64,000 nt of DNA from Brugia malayi (taxonomy: Eukaryota > Nematoda > Chromadorea > Rhabditida > Onchocercidae): positions 9,497,001 to 9,561,000 of the forward strand of contig NW_025062478.1 of NCBI RefSeq assembly GCF_000002995.4. The letters are read 5' to 3'. Under the pieces are notes generated by a model, which saw only the letters and a program-made list of their open reading frames with translations, was not told the origin of the DNA and made no database searches. Shown here piece after piece: positions 11,861 through 24,159 of the stretch; the stretch's first letter is position 1; every line of letters begins with the position of its first letter. The position numbers and the translations under genes are program-made.

Positions 11861-14800
11861 GTAAAAAATAAATGGAAGGAACGTTTAGAGAGACGAACCA
11901 GAAGTGTCAAAAACTACAAATTGTATCGAGTCAAAGAATAAGTCAAATTTTACGATTTTACGAAAATTTTATTATTAATAATAATTGTACAGATTATAGT
12001 AATAAATAATTGTATTGAATTTTCGGAAGACTGTTTAATTTTCAATTTTTAAAACTTTAAATTAATTGAAGCTTGCTTTGAATGATTTCTTTTAATCCAA
12101 CATTTTTATAGCTTTCCATATGTATTCGATGTTTTCATATCTCTTTGAAACAGTCGTGTTATGGAATATTCTGAACTGTGTCGCTTTCTGCAAAAGATAT
12201 TACCGCCTGTAACTGCAGCTCAGTGCATAAGAACTCAAAATTTGATTTGAAATGTTCATTATTATTTCCACAAGAAAATTCTGTCATTCTTGTTGACTGC
12301 ATATTTTTTCCTAAGCCTTACTTATTAAGCTTATCAATTTGATATGTCTATTAGGTAAATTAGCATTTTCATTCTGATTTTAAACTTGAACTGATTTTAA
12401 ACTCAAAATTATAAACTCGAACTTTTGTTGTAGAATTCATATATGTGGGTGAAAAAGTCTGATGCTATATTTACCATTCATTATTCACCTGTGTTTTTCT
12501 TTTATTACATTTCCGCCAGACAAAGGAAGCCTTGAGATTTCTTATTCACATGAGCGCCCGTTGGAAGGTTTTAACATTGTGCTCTCACTGTTTGTTTTTT
12601 TTTCTTATTTCCTATCTGCTTCACGTAATTTTTTTTTTTTTTTTTCAATTAATTATGGAATAAAGCAAAAGAGATGTGTCGTTTACACAACTAACAAATC
12701 TAAAACTTCGCTTTGAGAAGAAATATCAGTACAATAAGCTTATTGCTATTAAATTTTGTCAACTGAAAATTGATTTCAATAGAAGTGATATGGATAGAGT
12801 TATTCGAATAACAAAATACCTTTTTAAATGACATTTTCATTTTGCTACGTTTTTATTATTCTGAAGTTAATAAATTAATTCTAAAAAATTTAATTACACT
12901 GAAATCATAAATAAGTCTGTCACTATTAAATGTTGTACTAACTTTTTTCTACTGCTGATAAATTTTGAAGTTTTTGAGAACACGAGGACTTTGATCTTTT
13001 ATTTTTAACATATGGACAAATAAATGCCTAGAAAGTTTAGTTGCAAATCAATGGCCTGAAATATCATTTTTTTTTATTAGATTGCGTCGAATTTTAGTTT
13101 TAAAAAAAATTGATTAGCCCACAAATATTTCATGCAAGCTTTTCAAACTGAAAAAGATTGGATAAAATTTTCGTTTAATTGTGTGAGCAGCTGAATAATT
13201 TCAGTTTGCCATGCTCATTTTAATTTAATAAACTATACGATAGAGAGAAAGTTGGATCATTTTGTGTTAGAAAGATCATTTTTGATGTAATCTGCTATGA
13301 TTGTCTTCATACTAATCTTTTCAATTCTAATTTATTTAATTACACGTTTATAAGTAACTAATTCCATCGGTTCATTGCAATTATCAATGCTATAAGTGTT
13401 TTCGTGCTTTACAAAAAAGTTTAAAATACTGGAGTTCTTTTTTTTGAAAAATTTTTATATTCCTTCTGAATGCTTTTTCACAAATATGCTCTTATTTTTT
13501 GTAAAGCACGAAAACTTTTTTTTTCTAAAACAAGTATTATATAGTTTCTCTTTTTTTGAGAAAAAAAAAATTTTGTGAAGTATTGCCATCATTTTCTTGT
13601 CTTTACTTAATTTAGGCTTTGTTTATTGATGTTTAATCCAAAGTTGGTTCATCGAGTCTGGGAAATTTCTCGTCAAAACTGCGTTACTTTTGTAGTATCA
13701 GGTATTATTGGCTCAACTATAATTTTAGAGAGATAAAACATTCATTTGCTAATTAAATTATGATAGACTATGAAAGATGGCCAAACATTCGGACTTTCGG
13801 TTAGGTGAAATTTCGATTCTAAAAGCATTAATAGCGTTATTTTCCTTCTGAAAATATATGTGAAAGAGAATGGAAATGTTTGAGACAACAACTATTTATT
13901 ATGGTGGTATTTTTAAACTTAAAAATTTTACTGAACTGATTTCCATTTTCAATTTATTTAGCTATGTATGTATCTGTAAATTAGCATTATAGTAATATTT
14001 TCAAAGAATTTTAGTAACATTTTTTTTTTTTTTTTTTCATTTTGTTTTATTTAATACTATGATTCTGAGTAAAAAATATTTTGAGTTTTATTTCAGAACT
14101 TACTTTAGGCATGCAACAGTTCATCTTGCAAACACTATATTTTATCCAAAAGTTATGAAAATAATCAATTTACTCAATATTTTACTTATCCAAAAGTTAT
14201 GAAATAATCAATAAGAGATTTTAGATTTTAGGCTTAAAAAAGTTCACTGTTTTATGCGGTTAGCATTTAAATGGCAATGATGTTATTAAATTGATGTATA
14301 ACTATCTGAGTAACAGTAGTGTTAGTAGTAAAAACTATGTCGACTTTAAAAATTCGAAGTGTAAATTTCCGTAAATTTCATCCCTTCTTTTGATTCATTT
14401 CATACCGGAAAACGTCGAATTCTTCAATAACTTAAGAACTCACCACATTTGAATCGAGAAAGATGGAATAAAAAAGATTAGTGATAAGCAGTTAGTCTGA
14501 CAATCGACCTAGAAACGTGTCATTTTTGTTTTGTGATCTGAACAATATCACCGAACACTTTTCAGATTTTATTTCTAAATATGATTCTATTATTCCGCAT
14601 TTCGTGATTATGTATGTTTGCATGCATTTATGTGAATATTTAATTATTCAATAAACAATTGAAAAATTGTCAAATTAATCAATTTTTTGATTTTTTTATT
14701 ATTTACAAATCACCCCAATTGTAATTCGTAAAGTGTTGTTGTTTAATTTTTTTTACGACACATCGCATAATAAATACATTTCACATGAATTAAGCTTAAA

Positions 14801-14984
14801 ATAATTATTCTCTTAGAATATTATTTGAATAAATGCAAAAATATTCCGGAAAAAACATATCACTCGGTGAAATACATTCCGGATAGTATATAATCCAGAA
14901 ACAATTTATTTTTTTTTCCCTTCTATAAAAAATTTCCATCTAGACCACTGAGTAAACAAAGCCAAAAACGAACCGAATAATTTG
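11861..14984. other. AT-rich intergenic stretch upstream of cystatin 1
   Basis: No gene is supported. A plus-strand frame at 12462-12716 has no splice or domain support. Positions about 14590-14690 resemble about 21870-22010 upstream of the second cystatin (both contain a GCATGCA…CAATAAACAATTGA block). The old duplication therefore included 5' flanking sequence. Long T runs occur at about 12628-12645 and 14020-14038. Confidence 0.6.
13398..13515. repeat. Perfect 21-base inverted repeat (118-base fold-back)
   Basis: GTTTTCGTGCTTTACAAAAAA at 13398-13418 is the exact reverse complement of 13495-13515, with about 76 T/A-rich bases between. The arms are not simple homopolymer, so chance is unlikely. 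It could be a miniature transposable element or a structured transcript; I see no flanking target duplication. Confidence 0.7.
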
Positions 14985-16424
14985 ATGTTGTCAATAAGAG
15001 ATGGATCATTGGCGGTACTTCTATTATTGTTTATTGCGATAGCATTAGTCTTTTTGCAAAGAGCCAGTGATATAGAATCCAAGACAGACATACAAATTGG
15101 TCAGCAGGTATTAATAGGAGGATGGCAAGAATGCAGTCCGGATGACAATGAAATACAGGTTATTTCCTCTTTTTATTCATGCTTTTTTCATTTTTTTCCC
15201 TACACAAACACTCTATCATTTTTTTAAGTAATTATTTTGCTTTAAAATTTATAAACATTTAAATGTCATAAGTCAATTACATCTTTTACTTCACGTTCAC
15301 GTTCCTACGTCTAATTTATCCGTCATGTATATATGTCTTTACCAATTCCTGTTAAATTTTTGTTCTGGGGTATTTGACATATCTGTACGAATTATAAGAA
15401 TTATGTTTTTCTATTTGCATAGGAACTATTGCCAAGTATTTTAACTAAAGTAAATCAACAATCAAACGATGAGTACCATTTGATGCCAATCAAATTGCTA
15501 AAAGTTTCATCTCAAGTTGTCGCCGGTGTGAAATATAAGATGGAAGTACAGGTTGCTCGATCAGAATGCAAAAAAGTATGCTTCTAGTGGTAATTTCGGA
15601 ATTTATAATATTCTTTAGCTTTCCTGAATCCTAATGAGAAATGACTGAAGGTGACATTTTGCCATAGGAAAATAGAGAAAGTGGTGAGGAAAAAGGAGAA
15701 GCAAAAAAGAAGAACAATTTCTTTGAAAACAAAGTAATGAAACTTGAAATATTCATTTAGAGCACTTTGCATGTCTCTTGAAAAGTTAAATTTTCAGAGT
15801 GCAAGTGAGCAAGTTAACGTGAAAACATGTAAAAAATTGGAAGGACACCCGGATCAGGTTTGTTGCATGTAATTTCAAGATAAAGTGAAAATGTTGACAT
15901 TGAAATAATTTGACTGTAAGTAACATTTGGATTCGGAAATGAACCAATCGACCTGAATTAGATGAATCTAATCTTAATGATATTTTTTCTCTAATGCTTT
16001 ATGTTTTGGGCTTTCACTATGTAAAATTGAAAGAGAAGAAATATATTCGAAGCGCTGTGTTATATGGCATGGCAGAGTAGAACATTCTTAGATCAATGTT
16101 CTCATTCAAACTGTGATGACAATAGTTTGAAATACGAACTTGAAAGTAAAATTCACTTTTGAGGATGTAAGCACTTGCCAAAAGTACTTATGTGAGACTT
16201 GCACAAGGCATTAAATTATTTCTTTTAATTAATTTGAGTGTAGTAGATTTTGCAATGGATCAGTTATTGCAAAACATATATTTAGCATTTATTTTACATT
16301 TTAATTATGTATTAACTATTTTTCTAATCTTTTTCAGGTGATGACATTGGAGGTATGGGAGAAACCATGGGAAGATTTTTTGCAGGTGAATATTTTGGAG
16401 ACAAAGGTACTCTCGTCAGTATGA
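14985..16424 (+). CDS. Secreted cystatin, onchocystatin / CPI-2-like (copy 1)
   Basis: Four exons (14985-15158, 15423-15575, 15798-15857, 16338-16424), all joined in phase 0, encode 157 residues. The protein would be a secreted inhibitor of papain-like cysteine proteases. Residues 1-27 form a signal peptide. The conserved features are Gly45-Gly46-Trp47 (N-terminal contact), Gln89-Val-Val-Ala-Gly93 (first hairpin loop) and Pro139-Trp140 (second hairpin). Ser72-Asn73-Asp74 matches the site used by some cystatins to inhibit legumain. Cysteines are at 50, 107 and 120. In filarial worms this family dampens host antigen processing; that role is known for relatives and inferred here. An ATG lies one codon after an in-frame TTG. 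An AATAAA occurs at 16748. Donors are CAG|GTTATT, AAA|GTATGC and CAG|GTTTGT. Confidence 0.93.
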
Positions 16425-16757
16425 TTGTCTCTGTGATTATCAGTCCTATTTCATACTATTATTTTCAGTGCTTTTTAGTACTTTTCGATTTAGTGTTACG
16501 TCTTTTTTTTTTTCGCTGCATTTTGTAATTTTATAAAAATTAATGTTTTAATTGGTGCATAAATATTTGGATTTGGTAATGCTAGTATGCTGCATATGAA
16601 TTGATTATTTTAAGACACTTTAGATTACCTGAGACTCTCAGAAAGAATAAATTTATACTTGTTTTTCTTATCAATTGAGTCATTTAACTAAGTGCATTCC
16701 ATTTTTTTAAAAGATGAATAAACTTGAGAAAATGTTTTATAATTTGCAATAAATATA
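15423..16757 (+). repeat. Near-identical segment shared by both cystatin genes (copy at 22821-24155)
   Basis: From the start of exon 2 through introns 2 and 3 and past the stop codon, the two loci align almost base for base over about 1.3 kb. I count roughly ten substitutions plus a T-run length change and a small insertion (GAAAGCTG…) near 24130. Intron 1 and exon 1 are not comparably similar. The abrupt change at the intron 1 / exon 2 border is the mark of gene conversion or a partial duplication. Confidence 0.88.
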
Positions 16758-16759
16758 AG

Positions 16760-17715
16760 AAACCATTCGCTACTGTAACTAACCATTTGCTAAAATTACT
16801 TATGATTGCAGTGGTAGCAAGTAGCTGCAAGTGGTTACGCAGCAAGTGGTTACACGCACAGTACCGATGATTACGTAACAGGTGATTGTAAGTGGTAGCA
16901 ACAGTAGCAAGTGGTTACGTAGCAGGTGATTGTAAGTGGTTGGACAGCAGGTAGCTGCAGTAAATGGTGGTTGCAAATGGTTATGCAGCAGGTGGCTGCA
17001 ACAGCAAGTGGCTGCGAATAATAGGGCAGTAGATGCAAGTTAAAATACGAATAATAGCAGTAGGTGCCAATTAAAATACTTGCAACCACTTGCAATAGGT
17101 TGCTGTGGTGGTGAGTAGTGCAAATAACAAGAAATGCAGCAAGTATAGCAAGTAGGAGCAAGCGGTTCAACAATAATTTTACCAATTTTATGTTTGTTAA
17201 CAACACTAAATTATGGCATCGTCCAATTTTAGTTCCTTTGTCTGTACTACTTGCTATACTTGCATCCAGATTCACTTAGATTCAATCAGTTAATATTATA
17301 AAACAGTATGATGCCTCATGTAGTGGTTTTTAATGCCTAATCATCAATATTTCCGGTTTTACATTTCGTCAGAAATGCATAAAATATACTAAGTAACATT
17401 AACTGAAGAAAGTGTAGTTAGTTGGGTTAGCGAAAAGACATGCATGACGTTAAAATAATCACGGAAAGCATATAACAACTATAATTAATGAAGGACATGT
17501 AGGAGGGAAAATTAAAATAATTTAATACATAAATAACAAAAAAAAAAATGAAGTTGGAAAAAAATACACAATATATACACAATCAAAAGGATCAAAAATA
17601 TCACATTTTGAGCAGAAATAATAAAAACACCTACTGCCCTATTATTCGCAGCCACTTGCTGCTACAACCACCTGCTGCATAACCACTTGCTACTGTAACC
17701 ACCTGTAACCATAAT
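16760..17715. repeat. GCAAGTGGTT-type degenerate repeat with an inverted copy
   Basis: From about 16780 to 17160 the plus strand is built of variants of AGCAAGTGGTTACG and GCAGGTGGCTGCA. A reverse-complement block lies at about 17632-17710. The segment GGTTATGCAGCAGGTGG, the GCAACAGCAAGTGGCTGCG piece and AATAATAGGGCAGTAG near 16977-17034 recur inverted with very few changes, so the region can fold back on itself. It produces a 134-residue minus-strand frame (16871-17275) that is only repeat. It begins right where homology between the two cystatin copies ends. Confidence 0.75.
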
Positions 17716-19660
17716 TGATATGTTCACTTTTCAAAAATCTTCATTGATCATTTCAATTTTATGATGCGAAAATTTGACAGCACATGATACGAGATTTTAT
17801 GTCAATGAATTTATGCTACTGGATTAAGAGACAAGAAGAAAATCATTGCAATTAAAATGAACAATCAATGTCAAAGAAAAAAAAAAATAAATAAAAATCA
17901 TTTGTATCTAACAGTAATTAAATTTCAAAAAAAAAACTGATCAAATATATTATACTTAGCATGTGACAGATATAATCATAACTTTGCAAATGAATTTAAT
18001 TACTACTTTTTTTTGGTTTCTAAAATTGAACCATATAATAATGTCATCAATAAATAATATTATTCTATCATACAATTAAAACCTAAAATTGCATGTTTCA
18101 TTTTTTTTTTTGTCCGGTTATATTTTTATTATTTTTTTCCAATTGATTTTACACATCATCCTTACAGTTGTCAAACTTTAAATGAAATTATTAAATAAAA
18201 AATGATATGGAAAAGACAGAAGAAATGAGAGAACGAAAGAGTGCGAGTAATAAATAATAAAATTTTTCTATTGAATCTATTAGCTTAAACATTAATAGTA
18301 AATTGAAATTGGAGAATAATAGTTCATACCTAATAAATTTATTGCATTTAAAATATAGTGATAATTGATAAGGTATTATTCCGCTTTTATTGCTTATCAT
18401 ATGTATTTCAAATGAATAAATTTTTGAAATGTCCGACAATGATAAATTTATTATTGTTTGTAATACCAAATTATAAAGTGATAAAAATTAATATTATGCT
18501 TTTAATAAAAAACCTTCCATACATTTGCTTATAATACTAATTATGTTAATAAATTGTACAATTACAAATTGATAAAAATATTTAATTAAGAAAACAATAA
18601 TTTTTATTCGTTTTTTCAAATAAATTATGTAAAATTCTATTATGCAGTCACAATCCTTTCTCTAATAAAATTTTTCTTATTTCAAATTTTTTCAAAATTC
18701 AAAAACTTTTATACTTTAACTGCTCAGTTTTCTTCTTTCTTTTTTTTTTTTTTTATTGCTTAGTGTCAATAAAAATGATTAGTGTTCCTTTCTTACATCG
18801 TTTGATTACTTTTTTTTTTCTTTTTTAAAATCTTTTCTGATATTTTCTTATATCTGTTTCGTTCGCTTACTAAGAACACAAACACAATAATGGAATAACT
18901 TCCTTAGTTTCACCGATAAATTGATGGTAATTCAACTGTTTAAGCAAAAAATAGTATTAATTTATATTTTGCATTTCAGATCAATATATATATATATATA
19001 TATATATATTTTAGAAGTAATCAAAAATTTAACATTGATTGTGAATTGGTGGAAAAAATAAATTTTATTTTAAATTTATTAAGTCTACGGATTAAGTCAA
19101 ATGAACTGCAATGAGGGTTACGAGAAAAATTATCTTTATTTACTATTATTCTTTTTTAATCATTTGTGATTTTTTTTTTTGTGTCTTTTTTTTATTTTTT
19201 AGCTTGACAAATTTAATTAATAAAAGACTAGTGAATACTATAAATGATGTGTGATTAAAAAATGAAATTTAAAAAAGGAAGAATAAAATACATAACTCGT
19301 TTAATGCTTATTTTAATAGTGTAATTCTCAAATTATCATTTGGGATAATGAAATTAAACTAGATTTTGAATAACAAAAACTTTGCTACGTTATGTATATA
19401 ATTTACTAACTTAATTAACTGGAATAAAGCCTTTAATATCATTAATGATTTTTCTTTTCTATTTTTCAAATGTTTACTTTAAGATGCAATTATGTTTAAT
19501 ATTAGGTAATACATTACTGCATGGAACACATGAGAAGTTGAGATGATCCTTTATAAAATTATTGAATGAAAAATTCATGAAAAATGATACTAATAGATGA
19601 AAGTTCTCTTTATAAAATTAAGATTTTTAAAATGAGATAATTTTAACAACAAAAAAAGGC
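17716..19660. other. AT-rich intergenic stretch
   Basis: No supported gene. It holds a (TA)n microsatellite at about 18979-19009 and several T runs. The 92-residue minus-strand frame at 18191-18469 has no domain or splice support. Confidence 0.6.
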
Positions 19661-19757
19661 AGAACGAAATTACTAAATCAGTATTACCCAATAACAGAAC
19701 GAAATTACTAAATCAGTATTACCCAATAACAGAACGAAATTACTAAATCAGTATTAC
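19661..19757 (+). repeat. 35-base tandem repeat, about 2.8 copies
   Basis: The unit starting AGAACGAAATTACTAAATCA and continuing GTATTACCCAATAAC is repeated at 19661, 19696 and 19731, with the third copy breaking off after GTATTAC. The copies are identical, so the expansion is recent. Confidence 0.9.
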
Positions 19758-21493
19758 TTGCAAAAAAAAAAAAAATTTTTAAAAATATTAAGTCAATGTT
19801 ACTTACGAGGACTCTAATGCAGATTTTATATCGTTATTCTTTTTATCATATAATAATTTTTTTCTTTAAATATTTTGTGTTATTTTAATAAACAGTACAA
19901 TCTTTATGACATATTTTACATTATGGCTGAAGAGAAGAGTAAATTTTGGTATTTTAAAGCAAATATTAAATAGTAATATCAATATTACTATTTAATAGAT
20001 CAAATCTATTCGATTATTTTTCTATTTCTTTTTTTTGTCTTTCATAACAAACAATTGCAATATTTTTAATAATTTTTTCTTTTTTTTTTTTTTTTTTTGA
20101 TGAAAATTACTACAAAATATAAATAAGCAGTACTAGTGATGTCTGTTCGTATCTATTCGTAATAAACAACATTTGAGCAAATATTAAAAATGCTACAACT
20201 ATCAAAAAAAAAAAAAAAAAATAGCAAAAATAATTTACAATATTTTTGTTATTGTCATATATTATCTCATTCAATTTATAAGTTAGATGTGCTTTAGTGA
20301 TTTTTTTTTTTATTTTATTTTAGAACATCTATACTTAGCTAATAACAAAACATATAATAGTGTTTTCTGGATATAATCAAAGCTAACAAGGCATTACTTT
20401 TTTGTCAGCTGTTTGTTGAAACGATTAAAACAAAGATCAATTTGATGAAAATTGAAATATTTGTATTTGCAATGATGATTCATTTTAGAAAAATGATTCT
20501 TTAAAATAGTTTACACATTAACTTTTTATGTTTAAGAGTTTTTCAGCATTAAAAGACAAAATAAATTTTCATTTTCTTCGTTTATTTAACCAGTTTAAAA
20601 TTAAAATTACAATTATTTGATATTGTTAATCGAAAACATTATGATACCAATTTGTTGTAAACGTATATAAAAATACATCCTAACAGTACTAACCAATTAT
20701 TCGGTTTAATTAATTCAACTGACAATTTAATGGTAGCTATTCGTAGTCAAAACTAATTTTTTCTTGAAATTTGTTTTTTCTCCAAGAATTTTTGAAATGT
20801 CATTTTATTGTAAAATAATTTTTGCCGTACCAATGCATCTTTTTTTTTACAAAAAAAAAAAAAAAAATTGCAAGGCTATGCAAATAAACATATTAATTCA
20901 TTATTATTAATCAGTAATTTTCATCTTTTCTCGAGAATATCGCAGTAAATTTCGTTGTTAATATTCTTGTCCTTGATAATAAATTTCCCTGATAAATTTT
21001 GCTAACAAATTTAACATCGATAAATATTTTTTAAAAAAACTTTCCTAATGTCAACTTTTATAAGATTGAAGGACAAATAAAAGTAAAAAAAAAAAGTGCG
21101 TTATGGCCACATTTAAGATGCTTACAACAAATTGCTACCATATTTTATCGTTCAATTCTTCAACAAAATATTCTTTTCGTTTAATATGCAGTAGGATTAC
21201 CTTTTATTTTTAAATTTTTAGGTAACTGATCGAAACTTAGCGCAAATAGTCATTGCAAAATATCAAAAATAAAACTAATTAAATCCTAACAATAATGTTT
21301 ATAAAAAGTGTTTATATGTCTGATATTGAAGCATGTATAACATTTGCATTTCATTATGTGAAAATATCAGCTGATCTGACCAATTTTCATAATTAATTAA
21401 TTCTCTTTTGATAATCATTAATTAATTCTGTCCTGATATACCAATTTTTTAACTGGCAAATATTGTTTAAGATTAAATATTACTTGATTAGGA

Positions 21494-21524
<31 letters not shown>

Positions 21525-22326
21525 AAATAATTTGCAATCAGACACAGAATTTATGTTAATAGCAATAAGATGATAAAAGATATGCTAATAAACAAAACGA
21601 TAATTTTCTGAAATTTTTTTTTGAAAATTTTTTTCGGGCAAAAAAATAATAAGAAAACAAACCGAAAAAGCTGTCCTTCATCTCTTCAAAAATAATACAA
21701 CGATGCATCACATGACTTATATATAAAAGAAGGATTTTTGGTGATATTATTAAGTCATTAAATTTTAAACATTAATTTTTAGACTTTTGATTTTTAGTCT
21801 TTTTCAAAAGTTTTACCTTCTATTATGCAACAAATTTGCGCTCACGAAAATATCGCAGTATCATTCTATCATTCCGCATTCCGCCCATAATGCTATTGCG
21901 CAGTGCAATGTGTTGTTTCTTCCAATTTTTTATATGAATGAGTGTGTATGTTTGTTTGTGTGCATGCAATAAACAATTGATAAATTCACTGAAATTAATC
22001 AGTTTTTAGAAATAATTGCAGAATGATAATTTACAAATTATTTTCGATTTATAATTTAAAAAGTGTTATTTTATAATAATTTAGCAAATAATAATGGTTT
22101 AGTTATTCATTAAATATTTATGATAAAAATCTTTTAGCTAAATATTTTAGTAAAGTACATTAAGCTGTTTACAAATTAAAATTTGATTCTTTTTTTTCGT
22201 TTTTTTCTCTCTCCCACTACAATAGTCGCTATTTTCATATCATGACCATATGTCTGCTACTCTCCTCATTTTCCTATCTCTTTTTTCGTTTAGACCAACT
22301 GTGTAAACAAAATAAGCAACGATTTG
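19758..22326. other. AT-rich intergenic stretch upstream of cystatin 2
   Basis: No supported gene. It has many T and A runs (about 20080-20098, 20204-20221, 21499-21522). The last few hundred bases resemble the upstream region of cystatin 1. Confidence 0.6.
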
Positions 22327-23822
22327 ATGATGTCAACGATGTCAATAAAAGAAGGATTGTTGGTGATATTATTATCATTATTTTTATTTGATACGACAGC
22401 ATTGATTCATCGACGAGAAATTCCTCATATGGAATCAAAAGGACAAATGCAGCGTGGCCAAGTTTTATTGGGAGGATGGCAAGAACGTAGTCCAGAAGAT
22501 AACGAAATACTGGTTATAAATTTTTTTTTTTTGTTTTAATTTCTTTCCTTAAGTAATATATAAGTCAATCATCTCGTTTACATTATCATGCGTGTAATAC
22601 GAATAATGAAAAGCGTGTAAATTTGTGTATAAAAAAGTATGGACTAATATATTTTTTTACTGATTTTATTAATTGAAATAAATGGAAAGGTATAAGTTAG
22701 AAATAGGAATTATTTAATAGATTTAGATTTTAAAGTGCTGAGTTACTTGCAGAAAGGAAATTTTCAATCATTTTTTCTGTTCATGTACTGCTATTGATTT
22801 ATAAAGATTGCTATCTGCAGGAGCTATTGCCAAGTGTTTTAACTAAAGTAAATCAACAATCAAACGATGAGTACCATTTGATGCCAATCAAATTGCTAAA
22901 CGTTTCATCTCAAGTTGTCGCCGGTGTGAAATATAAGATGGAAGTACAGGTTGCTCGATCAGAATGCAAAAAAGTATGCTTCTAGTGGTAATTTCGGAAT
23001 TTATAATATTCTTTAGCTTTCCTGAATCCTAATGAGAAATGACTGAAGGTGACATTTTGCCATAGGAAAATAGAGAAAGTGGTGAGGAAAAAGGAGAAGC
23101 AAAAAAGAAGAACAATTTCTTTGAAAACAAAGTAATGAAACTTGAAATATTCATTTAGAGCACTTTGCATATCTCTTGAAAAGTTAAATTTTCAGAGTGC
23201 AAGTGAGCAAGTTAACTTGAAAACATGTAAAAAATTGGAAGGACATCCGGATCAGGTTTGTTGCATGTAATTTCAAGATAAAGTGAAAATGTTGACATTG
23301 AAATAATTTGACTGTAAGTAACATTTGGATTCGGAAATGAACCAATCGACCTGAATTAGATGAATCTAATCTTAATGATATTTTTTCTCTAATGCTTTAT
23401 GTTTTGGGCTTTCACTATGTAAAATTGAAAGAGAAGAAATATATTCGAAGCGCTGTGTTATATGGCATGGCAGAGTAGAACATTCTTAGATCAATGTTCT
23501 CATTCAAACTGTGATGACAATAGTTTGAAATACGAACTTGAAAGTAAAATTCACTTTTGAGGATGTAAGCACTTGCCAAAAGTACTTATGTGAGACTTGC
23601 ATAAGGCATTAAATTATTTCTTTTAATTAATTTGAGTGTAGTAGATTTTGCAATGGATCAGTTATTGCAAAACATATATTTAGCATTTATTTTACATTTT
23701 AATTATGTATTAACTATTTTTCTAATCTTTTTCAGGTGATGACATTGGAGGTATGGGAGAAACCATGGGAAGATTTTTTGCAGGTGAATATTTTGGAGAC
23801 AAAGGTACTCTCGTCAGTATGA
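22327..23822 (+). CDS. Secreted cystatin, onchocystatin / CPI-2-like (copy 2)
   Basis: Exons are 22327-22512, 22821-22973, 23196-23255 and 23736-23822, all phase 0, giving 161 residues. The N-terminal 62 residues differ clearly from copy 1 (a different signal peptide and a RREIPHMESKGQMQRG linker), although GGWQE and PxDNEI are retained. The rest differs by only two residues: Lys to Asn before VSSQVVAG, and Val to Leu before KTCKK. The motifs are Gly49-Gly50-Trp51, SND at 76-78, QVVAG at 93-97 and Pro143-Trp144. The start is the first ATG; Met2 and Met5 are alternatives. AATAAA is at 24152. It should be a functional protease inhibitor. Confidence 0.93.
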
Positions 23823-24159
23823 TTGTCTCTGTGATTATCAGTCCTATTTCATACTATTATTTTCAGTGCTTTTTAGTACTTTTCGATTTAGTGTTACGTC
23901 TTTTTTTTTTCGCTGCATTTTGTAATTTTATAAAAATTAATGTTTTAATTGGTGCATAAATATTTGGATTTGGTAATGCTAGTATGCTGCATATCAATTG
24001 ATTATTTTAAGACACTTTAGATTACCTGAGACTCTCAGAAAGAATAAATTTATACTTGTTTTTCTTATCAATTGAGTCATTTAACTAAGTGCATTCCATT
24101 TTTTTAAAAGATGAATAAACTTGAGAAAATGAAAGCTGTTTTATAATTTGCAATAAATA

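Noticed and set aside
12462..12716. 84-residue plus-strand frame
   Set aside because: No domain, splice context or repeat of the frame elsewhere; the middle is a poly-Phe T run.
15584..15772. 62-residue minus-strand frame, identical at 22982-23170
   Set aside because: Its identity in both copies reflects duplicated cystatin intron 2, not coding conservation.
16871..17275. 134-residue minus-strand frame
   Set aside because: It lies wholly in the GCAAGTGGTT repeat and its residues just reflect the repeat unit.
23753..23959. 68-residue frame MGETMGRFFAGEYFG… (same sequence at 16355)
   Set aside because: It is the wrong frame of cystatin exon 4, which correctly reads VMTLEVWEKPWEDF.
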